Positions 38,701 through 52,442 of a DNA stretch of 64,000 bases are shown here, one piece after another; position 1 is the stretch's first letter, and each line of letters opens with the position of its first letter. The DNA is taken from NCBI GenBank assembly GCA_036172665.1, contig CM069877.1, forward strand, positions 25,383,001 to 25,447,000, written 5' to 3'. The notes beneath the pieces were generated by a model. The model was not told the DNA's origin and searched no databases. It saw only the letters and a list, made by a program, of their open reading frames with translations. This DNA is from Prosopocoilus inquinatus. Taxonomy: Eukaryota; Arthropoda; Insecta; Coleoptera; Lucanidae. A program made the translations under genes and the position numbers.

Positions 38701-40200
38701 TATCTAACATCAGAGTTACCGGAGTACATCCAAACGTCAAATAACATGATAGATGAGTAAGGATCGATTAGATACATCACAGGAACAACGCTAATGCGTG
38801 TTGTTTCATTTAAAACTATTTCCAGCTCCCGCTGCGTCCAAAAACTTCGTACCTCACATCAGAGTTACTAGAGTCCATCGAAACGTCAAATTACACGATA
38901 GATAAGTAGGGATCGATTAGATACATCACAGGAACAACGCTAAGGCGTGTTGTTTCGTTTAAAACTATTTCCAGCTTCTGCTGCGTCCGAAAATTTCGTA
39001 TCTCACATTAGAGTTACTGGAGTCCATCGAAACGTGAAATAACATGATAGATGAGTAAGGATCGATTAGATACATCACAGGAACAACGCTAATGCGTGTT
39101 GTTTCGTTTAAAACTATTTCCAGCTTCTGCTGCGTCCGAGAACTTCGTATCTCACATCAAAGTTACTGGAGTCCATCGAAACGCCAAATAACATGATACA
39201 TGAGTAAGGATCGATTACATACATCACAGGAACAACGCTAATACGTGTTGTTTCGTTTAAAACTATTTCCAGCTTCTGCTGCGTCCGAAAACGTCGTATC
39301 TCACATCAGAGTTACTGGAGTCGATCGAAACGTCAAATAACCTGATAGATAAGTAAGGATCGATTAGATACAGCACAGGAACAACGCTAATGCGTGTTGT
39401 TTCGTTTAAAACTATTTCTAGCTTCAGCTGCGTCCGAGAACTTCGTATCTCACAGCAAAGTTACTGGCGTCCATCGAAACGCCAAATAACATGATAGATG
39501 AGTAAGGATCGATTAGATACATCACAGGAACAACGCTAATGCGTGTTGTTTCGTTCAAAACTATTTCCAGCTTCTGCTGCGTCCGAGAACTTCGTATCTC
39601 ACATCAAAGTTTAAAACTATTTCTAGCTTCAGCTGCGTCCGAGAACTTCGTATCTCACATCAAAGTTACTGGAGTCCATCGAAACACCAAATAACATGAT
39701 AGATGAGTAAAGATCGAGTAGATACATCACAGGAACAACGCTAATGCGTTTTGTTTCGTTTAAAGCTATTTCCAGCTTCAGCTGCGTCCGAGAACTTCGT
39801 ATCTCACATCAAAGTTACTGGAGTCAATCGAAACGCCAAATAACATGATAGATGAGTAAGGATCGAGTAGATACATCACAGGAACAACGCTAATGCGTTT
39901 TGTTTCGTTTAAAACTATTTCTAGCTTCAGCTGCGTCCGAGAAATTCGTATCTCACATCAAAGTTACTGGAGTCCATCGAAACGCCAAATAACATGATAG
40001 ATGAGTAAGGATCGATTAGATACATCACAGGAACAACGCTAATGCGTGTTGTTTCATTTAAAACTATTTCCAGCTTCAGCTGCGTCCGAGAACTTCGTAT
40101 CTCACATCAAAGTTACTGGAGTCCATCAAAACGCCAAATAACATGATAGATGAGTAAGGATCGAGTAGATACATCACAGGAACAACGTTAATGCGTTTTG
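35701..40200. repeat. Mixed tgcgtccg-type satellite block
   Basis: About 36.47-37.60 kb recurs at 41.74-42.87 kb with offset 5271, marked by atagttgag (36961 and 42232) and gagtccatcgaatcgcc (37381 and 42652). cttcgttactcac near 36165 is a private variant. Units with gaacatcttatctc occur near 37.65 and 38.10 kb, 447-449 bp apart, suggesting a 3-mer. No gene or foreign sequence. Confidence 0.85.
39502..39706. repeat. 205-bp double unit with 56-bp stump monomer, copy 4
   Basis: Junction aaagtttaaaac begins at 39606; unit starts at 39502 and 39707. It pairs with copy 2 at offset 9497. Confidence 0.93.
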
Positions 40201-42370
40201 TTTCGTTTAAAACTATTTCCAGCTTCTGCTGCTTCCGAAAATTTCGTATCTCACATCAAAGTTACTGGAGTCCATAGAAACGCCAAATAACATAGTAGAT
40301 AAGTAAGGATCGATTAGATACATCACAGGAACAACGCTAATGCGTGTTGTTTCATTTAAAACTATTTCCAGCTCCCGCTGCGTCCAAAAACTTCGTATCT
40401 CACATCAGAGTTACTAGAGTCCATCGAAACGTCAAATTACACGATAGATAAGTAGGGATCGATTAGATACATCACAGGAACAACGCTAAGGCGTGTAGTT
40501 TCGTTTAAAACTATTTCCAGCTTCTGCTGCGTCCGAAAATTTCGTATCTCACATTAGAGTTACTGGAGTCCATCGAAACGTGAAATAACATGATAGATGA
40601 GTAAGGATCGATTAGATACATCACAGGAACAACGCTAATGCGTGTTGTTTCGTTTAAAACTATTTCTAGCTTCAGCTGCGTCCGAGAATTTCGTATCTCA
40701 CATCAAAGTTACTGGAGTCAATCGAAACGCCAAATAACATGATAGATGAGTAAGGATCGAGTAGATACATCACAGGAACAACGCTAATGCGTTTTGTTTC
40801 GTTTAAAACTATCTCCAGCTTCTGCTGCGTCCGAAAATTTCGTATCTCACATTAGAGTTACTGGAGTCCATAGAAACGCCAAATAACATAGTAGATAAGT
40901 AAGGATCGATTAGATACATCACAGGAACAACGCTAATGCGTGTTGTTTCATTTAAAACTATTTCCAGCTCCCGCTGCGTCCAAAAACTTCGTATCTCACA
41001 TCAGAGTTACTAGAGTCCATCGAAACGTCAAATTACACGATAGATAAGTAGGGATCGATTAGATACATCACAGGAACAACGCTAAGGCGTGTAGTTTCGT
41101 TTAAAACTATTTCCAGCTTCTGCTGCGTCCGAAAATTTCGTATCTCACATTAGAGTTACTGGAGTCCATCGAAACGTGAAATAACATGATAGATGAGTAA
41201 GGATCGATTAGATACATCACAGGAACAACGCTAATGCGTGTTGTTTCGTTTAAAACTATTTCTAGCTTCAGCTGCGTCCGAGAATTTCGTATCTCACATC
41301 AAAGTTACTGGAGTCAATCGAAACGCCAAATAACATGATAGATGAGTAAGGATCGAGTAGATACATCACAGGAACAACGCTAATGCGTTTTGTTTCGTTT
41401 AAAACTATCTCCAGCTTCTGCTGCGTCCGAAAATTTCGTATCTCACATTAGAGTTACTGGAGTCCATCGAAACGTCAAATAACATGATAGATAAGTAAGG
41501 ATCGATTAGATACATCACAGGAACAACGTTAATACGTGTTATTTCATTTAAAACTATTTCCAGCTTCAGCTGCGTCCGAGAACTTCGTATCTCACATCAA
41601 AGTTACTGGAGTCCATCAAAACGCCAAATAACATGATAGATGAGTAAGGATCGAGTAGATACATCACAGGAACAACGTTAATGCGTTTTGTTTCGTTTAA
41701 AACTATTTCCAGCTTCTGCTGCTTCCGAAAATTTCGTATCTCACATCAAAGTTACTGGAGTCCATAGAAACGCCAAATAACATAGTAGATAAGTAAGGAT
41801 CGATTAGATACATCACAGGAACAACGCTAATGCGTGTTGTTTCATTTAAAACTATTTCCAGCTCCCGCTGCGTCCAAAAACTTCGTATCTCACATCAGAG
41901 TTACTAGAGTCCATCGAAACGTCAAATTACACGATAGATAAGTAGGGATCGATTAGATACATCACAGGAACAACGCTAAGGCGTGTAGTTTCGTTTAAAA
42001 CTATTTCCAGCTTCTGCTGCGTCCGAAAATTTCGTATCTCACATTAGAGTTACTGGAGTCCATCGAAACGTGAAATAACATGATAGATGAGTAAGGATCG
42101 ATTAGATACATCACAGGAACAACGCTAATGCGTGTTGTTTCGTTTAAAACTATTTCTAGCTTCAGCTGCGTCCGAGAACTTCGTATCTCACATCAAAGTT
42201 ACTGGAGTCCATCGAAACGCCAAATAATATGATAGTTGAGTAAGGATCGAGTAGATACATCACAGGAACAACATTAATGCGTTTTGTTTCGTTTAAAACT
42301 ATTTCTAGCTTCTGCTGCGTCCGAAAATTTCGTATCTCACATTAGAGTTACTGGAGTCCATCGAAACGCC
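40201..42370. repeat. Nested 4-mer and 10-mer higher-order repeats
   Basis: ccatagaaac occurs at 40272, 40868 and 41762, spaced 596 (4 x 149) and 894 (6 x 149), so the outer pair is 1490 apart (10 units). The rare gcgtgtagtttcg follows each one. About 40.27-40.87 kb is thus duplicated in tandem, and the stretch from 40.2 kb repeats from 41.7 kb. The same ccatagaaac haplotype is also at 36.49 kb, probably the source block. Confidence 0.9.
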
Positions 42371-45300
42371 AAATAACATGATAGATGAGTAAGGATCGAT
42401 TAGATACAGCACAGGAACAACGCTAATGCGTGTTGTTTCGTTTAAAACTATTTCCAGCTTCAGCTGCGTCCGAGAACTTCGTATCTCACATCAAAGTTAC
42501 TGGCGTCCATCGAAACGCCAAATAACATGATAGATGATTAAGGATCGATTAGATACATCACAGGAACAACGCTAATGCGTGTTGTTTCGTTTAAAACTAT
42601 TTCTAGCTTCAGCTGCGTCCGAGAACTTCGTATCTCACATCAAAGTTACTGGAGTCCATCGAATCGCCAAATAACATGATAGATGAGTAAAGATCGAGTA
42701 GATACATCACAGGAACAACGCTAATGCGTGTTGTTTCGTTTAAAACTATTTCCAGGTTCTGCTGCGTCCGAAAATTTCGTATCTCACATTAGAGTTACTG
42801 GAGTCCATCGAAACGTCAAATAACATGATAGATGAGTAAGGATCGATTAGATACATCACAGGAACAACGCTAAGGCGTGTTGTTTCGTTTAAAACTATTT
42901 CCAGCTTCTGCTGCGTCCGAAAATTTCGTATCTCACATTAGAGTTACTGGAGTCCATCGAAACGTGAAATAACATGATAGATGAGTAAGGATCGATTAGA
43001 TACATCACAGGAACAACGCTAATGCGTGTTGTTTCGTTTAAAACTATTTCCAGGTTCTGCTGCGTCCGAAAATTTCGTATCTCACATTAGAGTTACTGGA
43101 GTCCATCGAAACGTCAAATAACATGATAGATGAGTAAGGATCGATTAGATACATCACAGGAACAACGCTATTGCGTGTTGTTTCATTTAAAACTATTTCC
43201 AGCTTCTGCTGCGTCCGAGAACATCTTATCTCACATCAGAGTAACTAGAGTCCATCGAAACGCCAAATAACATAATAGATGAGTAAGGATCGATTAGAAA
43301 CATCACAGGAACAACGCTAATGCGTGTTGTTTCGTTCAAAACTATTTCCAGCTTCTGCTGCGTCCGAGAACTTCGTATCTCACATCAAAGTTACTGGAGT
43401 CCATCGAAATGCCAAATAACATGATAGATGAGTAAGGATCGATTACATACATCACAGGAAAACGCTAATGCGTTTTGTTTCGTTTAAAAATATTTCCAGC
43501 TTCTGCTGCGTCCGAAAACGTCGTATCTCACATCAGAGTTACTGGAGTCCATCGAAACGTCAAATAACCTGATAGATAAGTAAGGATCGATTAGATACAG
43601 CACAGGAACAACGCTAATACGTGTTGTTTCGTTCAAAACTATTTCCAGCTTCTGCTGCGTCCGAAAACTTTGTATCTAACATCAGAGTTACCGGAGTACA
43701 TCCAAACGTCAAATAACATGATAGATGAGTAAGGATCGATTAGATACATCACAGGAACAACGCTAATGCGTGTTGTTTCATTTAAAACTATTTCCAGCTC
43801 CCGCTGCGTCCAAAATCTTCGTATCTCACATCAGAGTTACTAGAGTCCATCGAAACGTCAAATTACACGATAGATAAGTAGGGATCGATTAGATACATCA
43901 CAGGAACAACGCTAATGCGTGTTGTTTCGTTTAAAACTATTTCCAGCTTTTGCTGCGTCCGAAAATTTCGTATCTCACATTAGAGTCACTGGAGTCCATC
44001 GAAACGTGAAATAACATGATAGATGAGTAAGGATCGATTAGATACATCACAGGAACAACGCTAATGCGTGTTGTTTCGTTTAAAACTATTTCCAGCTTCA
44101 GCTGCGTCCGAGAACTTCGTATCTCACATCAAAGTTACTGGCGTCCATCGAAACGCCAAATAACATGATAGATGATTAAGGATCGATTAGATACATCACA
44201 GGAACAACGCTAATGCGTGTTGTTTCGTTTAAAACTATTTCTAGCTTCAGCTGCGTCCGAGAACTTCGTATCTCACATCAAAGTTACTGGAGTCCATCGA
44301 ATCGCCAAATAACATGATAGATGAGTAAAGATCGAGTAGATACATCACAGGAACAACGCTAATGCGTGTTGTTTCGTTTAAAACTATTTCCAGGTTCTGC
44401 TGCGTCCGAAAATTTCGTATCTCACATTAGAGTTACTGGAGTCCATCGAAACGTCAAATAACATGATAGATGAGTAAGGATCGATTAGATACATCACAGG
44501 AACAACGCTAAGGCGTGTTGTTTCGTTTAAAACTATTTCCAGCTTCTGCTGCGTCCGAAAATTTCGTATCTCACATTAGAGTTACTGGAGTCCATCGAAA
44601 CGTGAAATAACATGATAGATGAGTAAGGATCGATTAGATACATCACAGGAACAACGCTAATGCGTGTTGTTTCGTTTAAAACTATTTCCAGGTTCTGCTG
44701 CGTCCGAAAATTTCGTATCTCACATTAGAGTTACTGGAGTCCATCGAAACGTCAAATTACATGATAGATGAGTAAGGATCGATTAGATACATCACAGGAA
44801 CAACGCTAATGCGTGTTGTTTCATTTAAAACTATTTCCAGCTTCTGCTGCGTCCGAGAACATCTTATCTCACATCAGAGTAACTAGAGTCCATCGAAACG
44901 CCAAATAACATAATAGATGAGTAAGGATCGATTAGAAACATCACAGGAACAACGCTAATGCGTGTTGTTTCGTTCAAAACTATTTCCAGCTTCTGCTGCG
45001 TCCGAGAACTTCGTATCTCACATCAAAGTTACTGGAGTCCATCGAAACGCCAAATAACATGATAGATGAGTAAGGATCGATTACATACATCACAGGAAAA
45101 CGCTAATGCGTTTTGTTTCGTTTAAAAATATTTCCAGCTTCTGCTGCGTCCGAAAACGTCGTATCTCACATCAGAGTTACTGGAGTCCATCGAAACGTCA
45201 AATAACCTGATAGATAAGTAAGGATCGATTAGATACAGCACAGGAACAACGCTAATACGTGTTGTTTCGTTCAAAACTATTTCCAGCTTCTGCTGCGTCC

Positions 45301-46250
45301 GAAAACTTTGTATCTAACATCAGAGTTACCGGAGTACATCCAAACGTCAAATAACATGATAGATGAGTAAGGATCGATTAGATACATCACAGGAACAACG
45401 CTAATGCGTGTTGTTTCATTTAAAACTATTTCCAGCTCCCGCTGCGTCCAAAATCTTCGTATCTCACATCAGAGTTACTAGAATCCATCGAAACGTCAAA
45501 TTACACGATAGATGAGTAAAGATCGAGTAGATACATCACAGGAACAACGCTAATGCGTGTTGTTTCGTTTAAAACTATTTCCAGGTTCTGCTGCGTCCGA
45601 AAATTTCGTATCTCACATTAGAGTTACTGGAGTCCATCGAAACGTCAAATAACATGATAGATGAGTAAGGATCGATTAGATACATCACAGGAACAACGCT
45701 AAGGCGTGTTGTTTCGTTTAAAACTATTTCCAGCTTCTGCTGCGTCCGAAAATTTCGTATCTCACATTAGAGTTACTGGAGTCCATCGAAACGTGAAATA
45801 ACATGATAGATGAGTAAGGATCGATTAGATACATCACAGGAACAACGCTAATGCGTGTTGTTTCGTTTAAAACTATTTCCAGGTTCTGCTGCGTCCGAAA
45901 ATTTCGTATCTCACATTAGAGTTACTGGAGTCCATCGAAACGTCAAATAACATGATAGATGAGTAAGGATCGATTAGATACATCACAGGAACAACGCTAA
46001 TGCGTGTTGTTTCATTTAAAACTATTTCCAGCTTCTGCTGCGTCCGAGAACATCTTATCTCACATCAGAGTAACTAGAGTCCATCGAAACGCCAAATAAC
46101 ATAATAGATGAGTAAGGATCGATTAGAAACATCACAGGAACAACGCTAATGCGTGTTGTTTCGTTCAAAACTATTTCCAGCTTCTGCTGCGTCCGAAAAC
46201 TTTGTATCTAATATCAGAGTTACCGGAGTACATCCAAACGTCAAATAACA
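42371..46250. repeat. 11-mer higher-order repeat (1638 bp), two copies and a partial third
   Basis: gatgatta (for gatgagta) lies at 42533 and 44171; gtaaag units and gattacatac (43441 and 45079) give the same 1638-bp spacing = 11 x 149 minus 1. The 1-bp deletion is the caggaaaacg in each copy. A third, shorter copy begins about 45.5 kb, where gagtaaag follows at 1191 (8 x 149 minus 1). The novel join ttacacgatagatgag near 45505 marks that boundary. Confidence 0.9.
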
Positions 46251-48110
46251 TGATAGATGAGTAAGGATCGATTAGATACATCACAGGAACAACGCTAATG
46301 CGTGTTGTTTCATTTAAAACTATTTCCAGCTCCCGCTGCGTCCAAAATCTTCGTATCTCACATCAGAGTTACTAGAATCCATCGAAACGTCAAATTACAC
46401 GATAGATAAGTAGGGATCGATTAGATACATCACAGGAACAACGCTAATGCGTGTTGTTTCGTTTAAAACTATTTCCAGCTTTTGCTGCGTCCGAAAATTT
46501 CGTATCTCACATTAGAGTCACTGGAGTCCATCGAAACGTGAAATAACATGATAGATGAGTAAGGATCGATTAGATACATCACAGGAACAACGCTAATGCG
46601 TGTTGTTTCGTTTAAAACTATTTCTAGCTTCAGCTGCGTCCGAAAATTTCGTATCTCACATTAGAGTTACTGGAGTCAATCGAAACGCCAAATAACATGA
46701 TAGATGAGTAAGGATCGATTAGATACCGCACAGGAACAACGCTAATGCGTGTTGTTTCGTTTAAAACTATTTCTAGCTTCAGCTGCGTCCGAGAACTTCG
46801 TATCTCACATCAAAGTTACTGGAGACCATCGAAACGTCAAATAACATGATAGATGAGTAAGGATCGATTAGATACATCACAGGAACAACGCTAAGGCGTG
46901 TTGTTTCGTTTAAAACTATTTCCAGCTTCTGCTGCGTCCGAAAATTTCGTATCTCACATTAGAGTTACTGGAGTCCATCGAAACGTGAAATAACATGATA
47001 GATGAGTAAGGATCGATTAGATACATCACAGGAACAACGCTAATGCGTGTTGTTTCGTTTAAAACTATTTCCAGGTTCTGCTGCGTCCGAAAATTTCGTA
47101 TCTCACATTAGAGTTACTGGAGTCCATCGAAACGTCAAATAACATGATAGATGAGTAAGGATCGATTAGATACATCACAGGAACAACGCTAATGCGTGTT
47201 GTTTCATTTAAAACTATTTCCAGCTTCTGCTGCGTCCGAGAACATCTTATCTCACATCAGAGTAACTAGAGTCCATCGAAACGCCAAATAACATAATAGA
47301 TGAGTAAGGATCGATTAGAAACATCACAGGAACAACGCTAATGCGTGTTGTTTCGTTCAAAACTATTTCCAGCTTCTGCTGCGTCCGAGAACTTCGTATC
47401 TCACATCAAAGTTACTGGAGTCCATCGAAACGCCAAATAACATGATAGATGAGTAAGGATCGATTACATACATCACAGGAAAACGCTAATGCGTTTTGTT
47501 TCGTTTAAAAATATTTCCAGCTTCTGCTGCGTCCGAAAACGTCGTATCTCACATCAGAGTTACTGGAGTCCATCGAAACGTCAAATAACCTGATAGATAA
47601 GTAAGGATCGATTAGATACAGCACAGGAACAACGCTAATACGTGTTGTTTCGTTCAAAACTATTTCCAGCTTCTGCTGCGTCCGAAAACTTTGTATCTAA
47701 CATCAGAGTTACCGGAGTACATCCAAACGTCAAATAACATGATAGATGAGTAAGGATCGATTAGATACATCACAGGAACAACGCTAATGCGTGTTGTTTC
47801 ATTTAAAACTATTTCCAGCTCCCGCTGCGTCCAAAATCTTCTTATCTCACATCAGAGTTACTAGAATCCATCGAAACGTCAAATTACACGATAGATAAGT
47901 AGGGATCGATTAGATACATCACAGGAACAACGCTAATGCGTGTTGTTTCGTTTAAAACTATTTCCAGCTTTTGCTGCGTCCGAAAATTTCGTATCTCACA
48001 TTAGAGTTACTGGAGTCAATCGAAACGCCAAATAACATGATAGATGAGTAAGGATCGATTAGATACCGCACAGGAACAACGCTAATGCGTGTTGTTTCGT
48101 TTAAAACTAT
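46251..48110. repeat. Satellite block linking the 11-mer and 23-unit repeats
   Basis: About 46.4-46.85 kb matches 48.05-48.49 kb at offset 1638, marked by ggagaccatcg (46822 and 48460), the same period as the 11-mer. gattacatac at 47462 is 2383 bp after 45079 (16 x 149 minus 1). atcttcttatctc (47836) recurs at 51281, 3445 bp on, one monomer more than the 3296-bp repeat. Confidence 0.85.
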
Positions 48111-48941
48111 TTCCAGGTTCTGCTGCGTCCGAAAATTTCGTATCTCACATTAGATTCACTGGAGTCCATCGAAACGTGAAATAACATGATAGATGAGTAA
48201 GGATCGATTAGATACATCACAGGAACAACGCTAATGCGTGTTGTTTCGTTTAAAACTATTTCTAGCTTCAGCTGCGTCCGAAAATTTCGTATCTCACATT
48301 AGAGTTACTGGAGTCAATCGAAACGCCAAATAACATGATAGATGAGTAAGGATCGATTAGATACCGCACAGGAACAACGCTAATGCGTGTTGTTTCGTTT
48401 AAAACTATTTCTAGCTTCAGCTGCGTCCGAGAACTTCGTATCTCACATCAAAGTTACTGGAGACCATCGAAACGTCAAATAACATGATAGATGAGTAAGG
48501 ATCGATTAGATACATCACAGGAACAACGATAATGCGTGTTGTTTCATTTAAAACTATTTCCAGCTTCTGCTGCGTCCGAGAACATCTTATCTCACATCAG
48601 AGTAACTAGAGTCCATCGAAACGCCAAATAACAAAATAGATGAGTAAGGATCGATTAGAAACATCACAGGAACAACGCTAATGCGTGTTGTTTCGTTCAA
48701 AACTATTTCCAGCTTCTGCTGCGTCCGAGAACTTCGTATCTCACATCAAAGTTACTGGAGTCCATCGAAACGCCAAATAACATGATACATGAGTAAGGAT
48801 CGATTACATACATCACAGGAACAACGCTAATACGTGTTGTTTCGTTTAAAACTATTTCCAGCTTCTGCTGCGTCCGAAAACGTCGTATCTCACATCAGAG
48901 TTACTGGAGTCGATCGAAAAGTCAAATAACCTGATAGATAA

Positions 48942-49146
48942 GTAAGGATCGATTAGATACAGCACAGGAACAACGCTAATGCGTGTTGTTTCGTTCAAAA
49001 CTATTTCCAGCTTCTGCTGCGTCCGAGAACTTCGTATCTCACATCAAAGTTTAAAACTATTTCTAGCTTCAGCTGCGTCCGAGAACTTCGTATCTCACAT
49101 CAAAGTTACTGGAGTCCATCGAAACACCAAATAACATGATAGATGA
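48942..49146. repeat. 205-bp double unit with 56-bp stump monomer, copy 5
   Basis: Junction begins at 49046. Here the unit before the stump is preceded directly by gatcgaaaagtc and acagcac, while in copies 1-4 a cacagcaaag unit comes between. Two units have therefore been lost or never existed in this lineage. Confidence 0.93.
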
Positions 49147-50785
49147 GTAAAGATCGAGTAGATACATCACAGGAACAACGCTAATGCGTTTTGTTTCGTT
49201 TAAAGCTATTTCCAGCTTCAGCTGCGTCCGAGAACTTCGTATCTCACATCAAAGTTACTGGAGTCCATCGAAACGCCAAATAATATGATAGATGAGTAAG
49301 GATCGAGTAGATACATCACAGGAACAACATTAATGCGTTTTGTTTCGTTTAAAACTATTTCCAACTCCCGCTGCGTCCAAAAACTTCGTATCTCATATCA
49401 GAGTTACTAGAGTCCATCGAAACGTCAAATTACACGATAGAAAAGTAGGGATCGATTAGATACATCACAGGAACAACGCTAAGGCGTGTTGTTTCGTTTA
49501 AAACTATTTCCAGCTTCTGCTGCGTCCGAAAACGTCGTATCTCACATCAGAGTTACTGGAGTCCATGGAAACGTCAAATAACCTGATAGATAAGTAAGGA
49601 TCGATTAGATACAGCACAGGAACAACGCTAATGCGTGTTGTTTCGTTCAAAACTATTTCCAGCTTCTGCTGCGTCCGAAAACTTTGTATCTAACATCAGA
49701 GTTACCGGAGTCCATCCAAACGCCAAATAACATGATAGATGAGTAAGGATCGATTAGATATATCACAGGAACAACGCTAATGCGTGTTGTTTCATTTAAA
49801 ACTATTTCCAGGTTCTGCTGCGTCCGAAAATTTCGTATCTCACATTAGAGTTACTGGAGTCCATCGAAACGTCGAATAACATGATAGATGAGTAAGGATC
49901 GATTAGATACATCACAGGAACAACGCTAATGCGTGTTGTTTCATTTAAAACTATTTCCAGCTTCTGCTGCGTCCGAGAACATCTTATCTCACATCAGAGT
50001 AACTAGAGTCCATCGAAACGCCAAATAACATAATAGATGAGTAAGGATCGATTAGAAACATCACAGGAACAACGCTAAGGCGTGTTGTTTCGTTTAAAAC
50101 TATTTCCAGCTTCTGCTGCGTCCGAAAATTTCATATCTCACATTAGAGTTACTGGAGTCCATCGAAACGTGAAATAACATGATAGATGAGTAAGGATCGA
50201 TTAGATACATCACAGGAACAACGCTAATGCGTGTTGTTTCGTTTAAAACTATTTCCAGGTTCTGCTGCGTCCGAAAATTTCGTATCTCACATTAGAGTTA
50301 CTGGATTCCATCGAAACGTCAAATAACATGATAGATGAGTAAGGATCGATTAGATACATCACAGGAACAACGCTAATGCGTGTTGTTTCATTTAAAACTA
50401 TTTCCAGCTTCTGCTGCGTCCGAGAACATCTTATCTCACATCAGAGTAACTAGAGTCCATCGAAACGCCAAATAACATAATAGATGAGTAAGGATCGATT
50501 AGAAACATCACAGGAACAACGCTAATGCGTGTTGTTTCGTTCAAAACTATTTCCAGCTTCTGCTGCGTCCGAGAACTTCGTATCTCACATCAAAGTTACT
50601 GGAGTCCATCGAAACGCCAAATAACATGATAGATGAGTAAGGATCGATTACATACATCACAGGAACAACGCTAATACGTGTTGTTTCGTTTAAAACTATT
50701 TCCAGCTTCTGCTGCGTCCGAAAACGTCGTATCTCACATCAGAGTTACTGGAGTCGATCGAAACGTCAAATAACCTGATAGATAA

Positions 50786-50896
50786 GTAAGGATCGATTAG
50801 ATACAGCACAGGAACAACGCTAATGCGTCCAAAAACTTCGTATCTCATATCAGAGTTACTAGAGTCCATCGAAACGTCAAATTACACGATAGAAAA
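50786..50896. repeat. 111-bp truncated monomer, copy 1
   Basis: aacgctaatgcgtcc joins monomer position about 43 to position about 81. The shared gcgt(c) (gcgtgttg and gcgtcc) gives a 4-bp microhomology at the breakpoints; 38 bp are missing. The next unit starts gtaggg at 50897. Confidence 0.93.
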
Positions 50897-52237
50897 GTAG
50901 GGATCGATTAGATACATCACAGGAACAACGCTAAGGCGTGTTGTTTCGTTTAAAACTATTTCCAGCTTCTGCTGCGTCCGAAAACGTCGTATCTCACATC
51001 AGAGTTACTGGAGTCCATCGAAACGTCAAATAACCTGATAGATAAGTAAGGATCGATTAGATACAGCACAGGAACAACGCTAATACGTGTTGTTTCGTTC
51101 AAAACTATTTCCAGCTTCTGCTGCGTCCGAAAACTTTGTATCTAACATCAGAGTTACCGGAATACATCCAAACGTCAAATAACATGATAGATGAGTAAGG
51201 ATCGATTAGATACATCACAGGAACAACGCTAATGCGTGTTGTTTCATTTAAAACTATTTCCAGCTCCCGCTGCGTCCAAAATCTTCTTATCTCACATCAG
51301 AGTTACTAGAATCCATCGAAACGTCAAATTACACGATAGATAAGTAGGGATCGATTAGATACATCACAGGAACAACGCTAATGCGTGTTGTTTCGTTTAA
51401 AACTATTTCCAGCTTTTGCTGCGTCCGAAAATTTCGTATCTCACATTAGATTCACTGGAGTCCATCGAAACGTGAAATAACATGATAGATGAGTAAGGAT
51501 CGATTAGATACATCACAGGAACAACGCTAATGCGTGTTGTTTCGTTTAAAACTATTTCTAGCTTCAGCTGCGTCCGAAAATTTCGTATCTCACATTAGAG
51601 TTACTGGAGTCAATCGAAACGCCAAATAACATGATAGATGAGTAAGGATCGATTAGATACCGCACAGGAACAACGCTAATGCGTGTTGTTTCGTTTAAAA
51701 CTATTTCTAGCTTCAGCTGCGTCCGAGAACTTCGTATCTCACATCAAAGTTACTGGAGACCATCGAAACGTCAAATAACATGATAGATGAGTAAGGATCG
51801 ATTAGATACATCACAGGAACAACGATAATGCGTGTTGTTTCATTTAAAACTATTTCCAGCTTCTGCTGCGTCCGAGAACATCTTATCTCACATCAGAGTA
51901 ACTAGAGTCCATCGAAACGCCAAATAACAAAATAGATGAGTAAGGATCGATTAGAAACATCACAGGAACAACGCTAATGCGTGTTGTTTCGTTCAAAACT
52001 ATTTCCAGCTTCTGCTGCGTCCGAGAACTTCGTATCTCACATCAAAGTTACTGGAGTCCATCGAAATGCCAAATAACATGATACATGAGTAAGGATCGAT
52101 TACATACATCACAGGAACAACGCTAATACGTGTTGTTTCGTTTAAAACTATTTCCAGCTTCTGCTGCGTCCGAAAACGTCGTATCTCACATCAGAGTTAC
52201 TGGAGTCGATCGAAAAGTCAAATAACCTGATAGATAA

Positions 52238-52442
52238 GTAAGGATCGATTAGATACAGCACAGGAACAACGCTAATGCGTGTTGTTTCGTTCAAAACTAT
52301 TTCCAGCTTCTGCTGCGTCCGAGAACTTCGTATCTCACATCAAAGTTTAAAACTATTTCTAGCTTCAGCTGCGTCCGAGAACTTCGTATCTCACATCAAA
52401 GTTACTGGAGTCCATCGAAACACCAAATAACATGATAGATGA
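52238..52442. repeat. 205-bp double unit with 56-bp stump monomer, copy 6
   Basis: Junction begins at 52342, exactly 3296 bp after copy 5, with the same flanks. Confidence 0.93.

Larger units (their letters stand above)
48111..51406. repeat. 23-unit higher-order repeat, copy 1 (3296 bp)
   Basis: The largest tandem HOR in the window. It contains 21 full monomers, one 56-bp stump and one 111-bp unit: 21 x 149 + 56 + 111 = 3296. Markers at this offset: tagattcactgg (48151 and 51447), ggagaccatcg (48460 and 51756), stump junction (49046 and 52342) and truncated unit (50786 and 54082). aaatatttcc-type and gaaaagtc variants are shared with the later copies. Confidence 0.93.
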
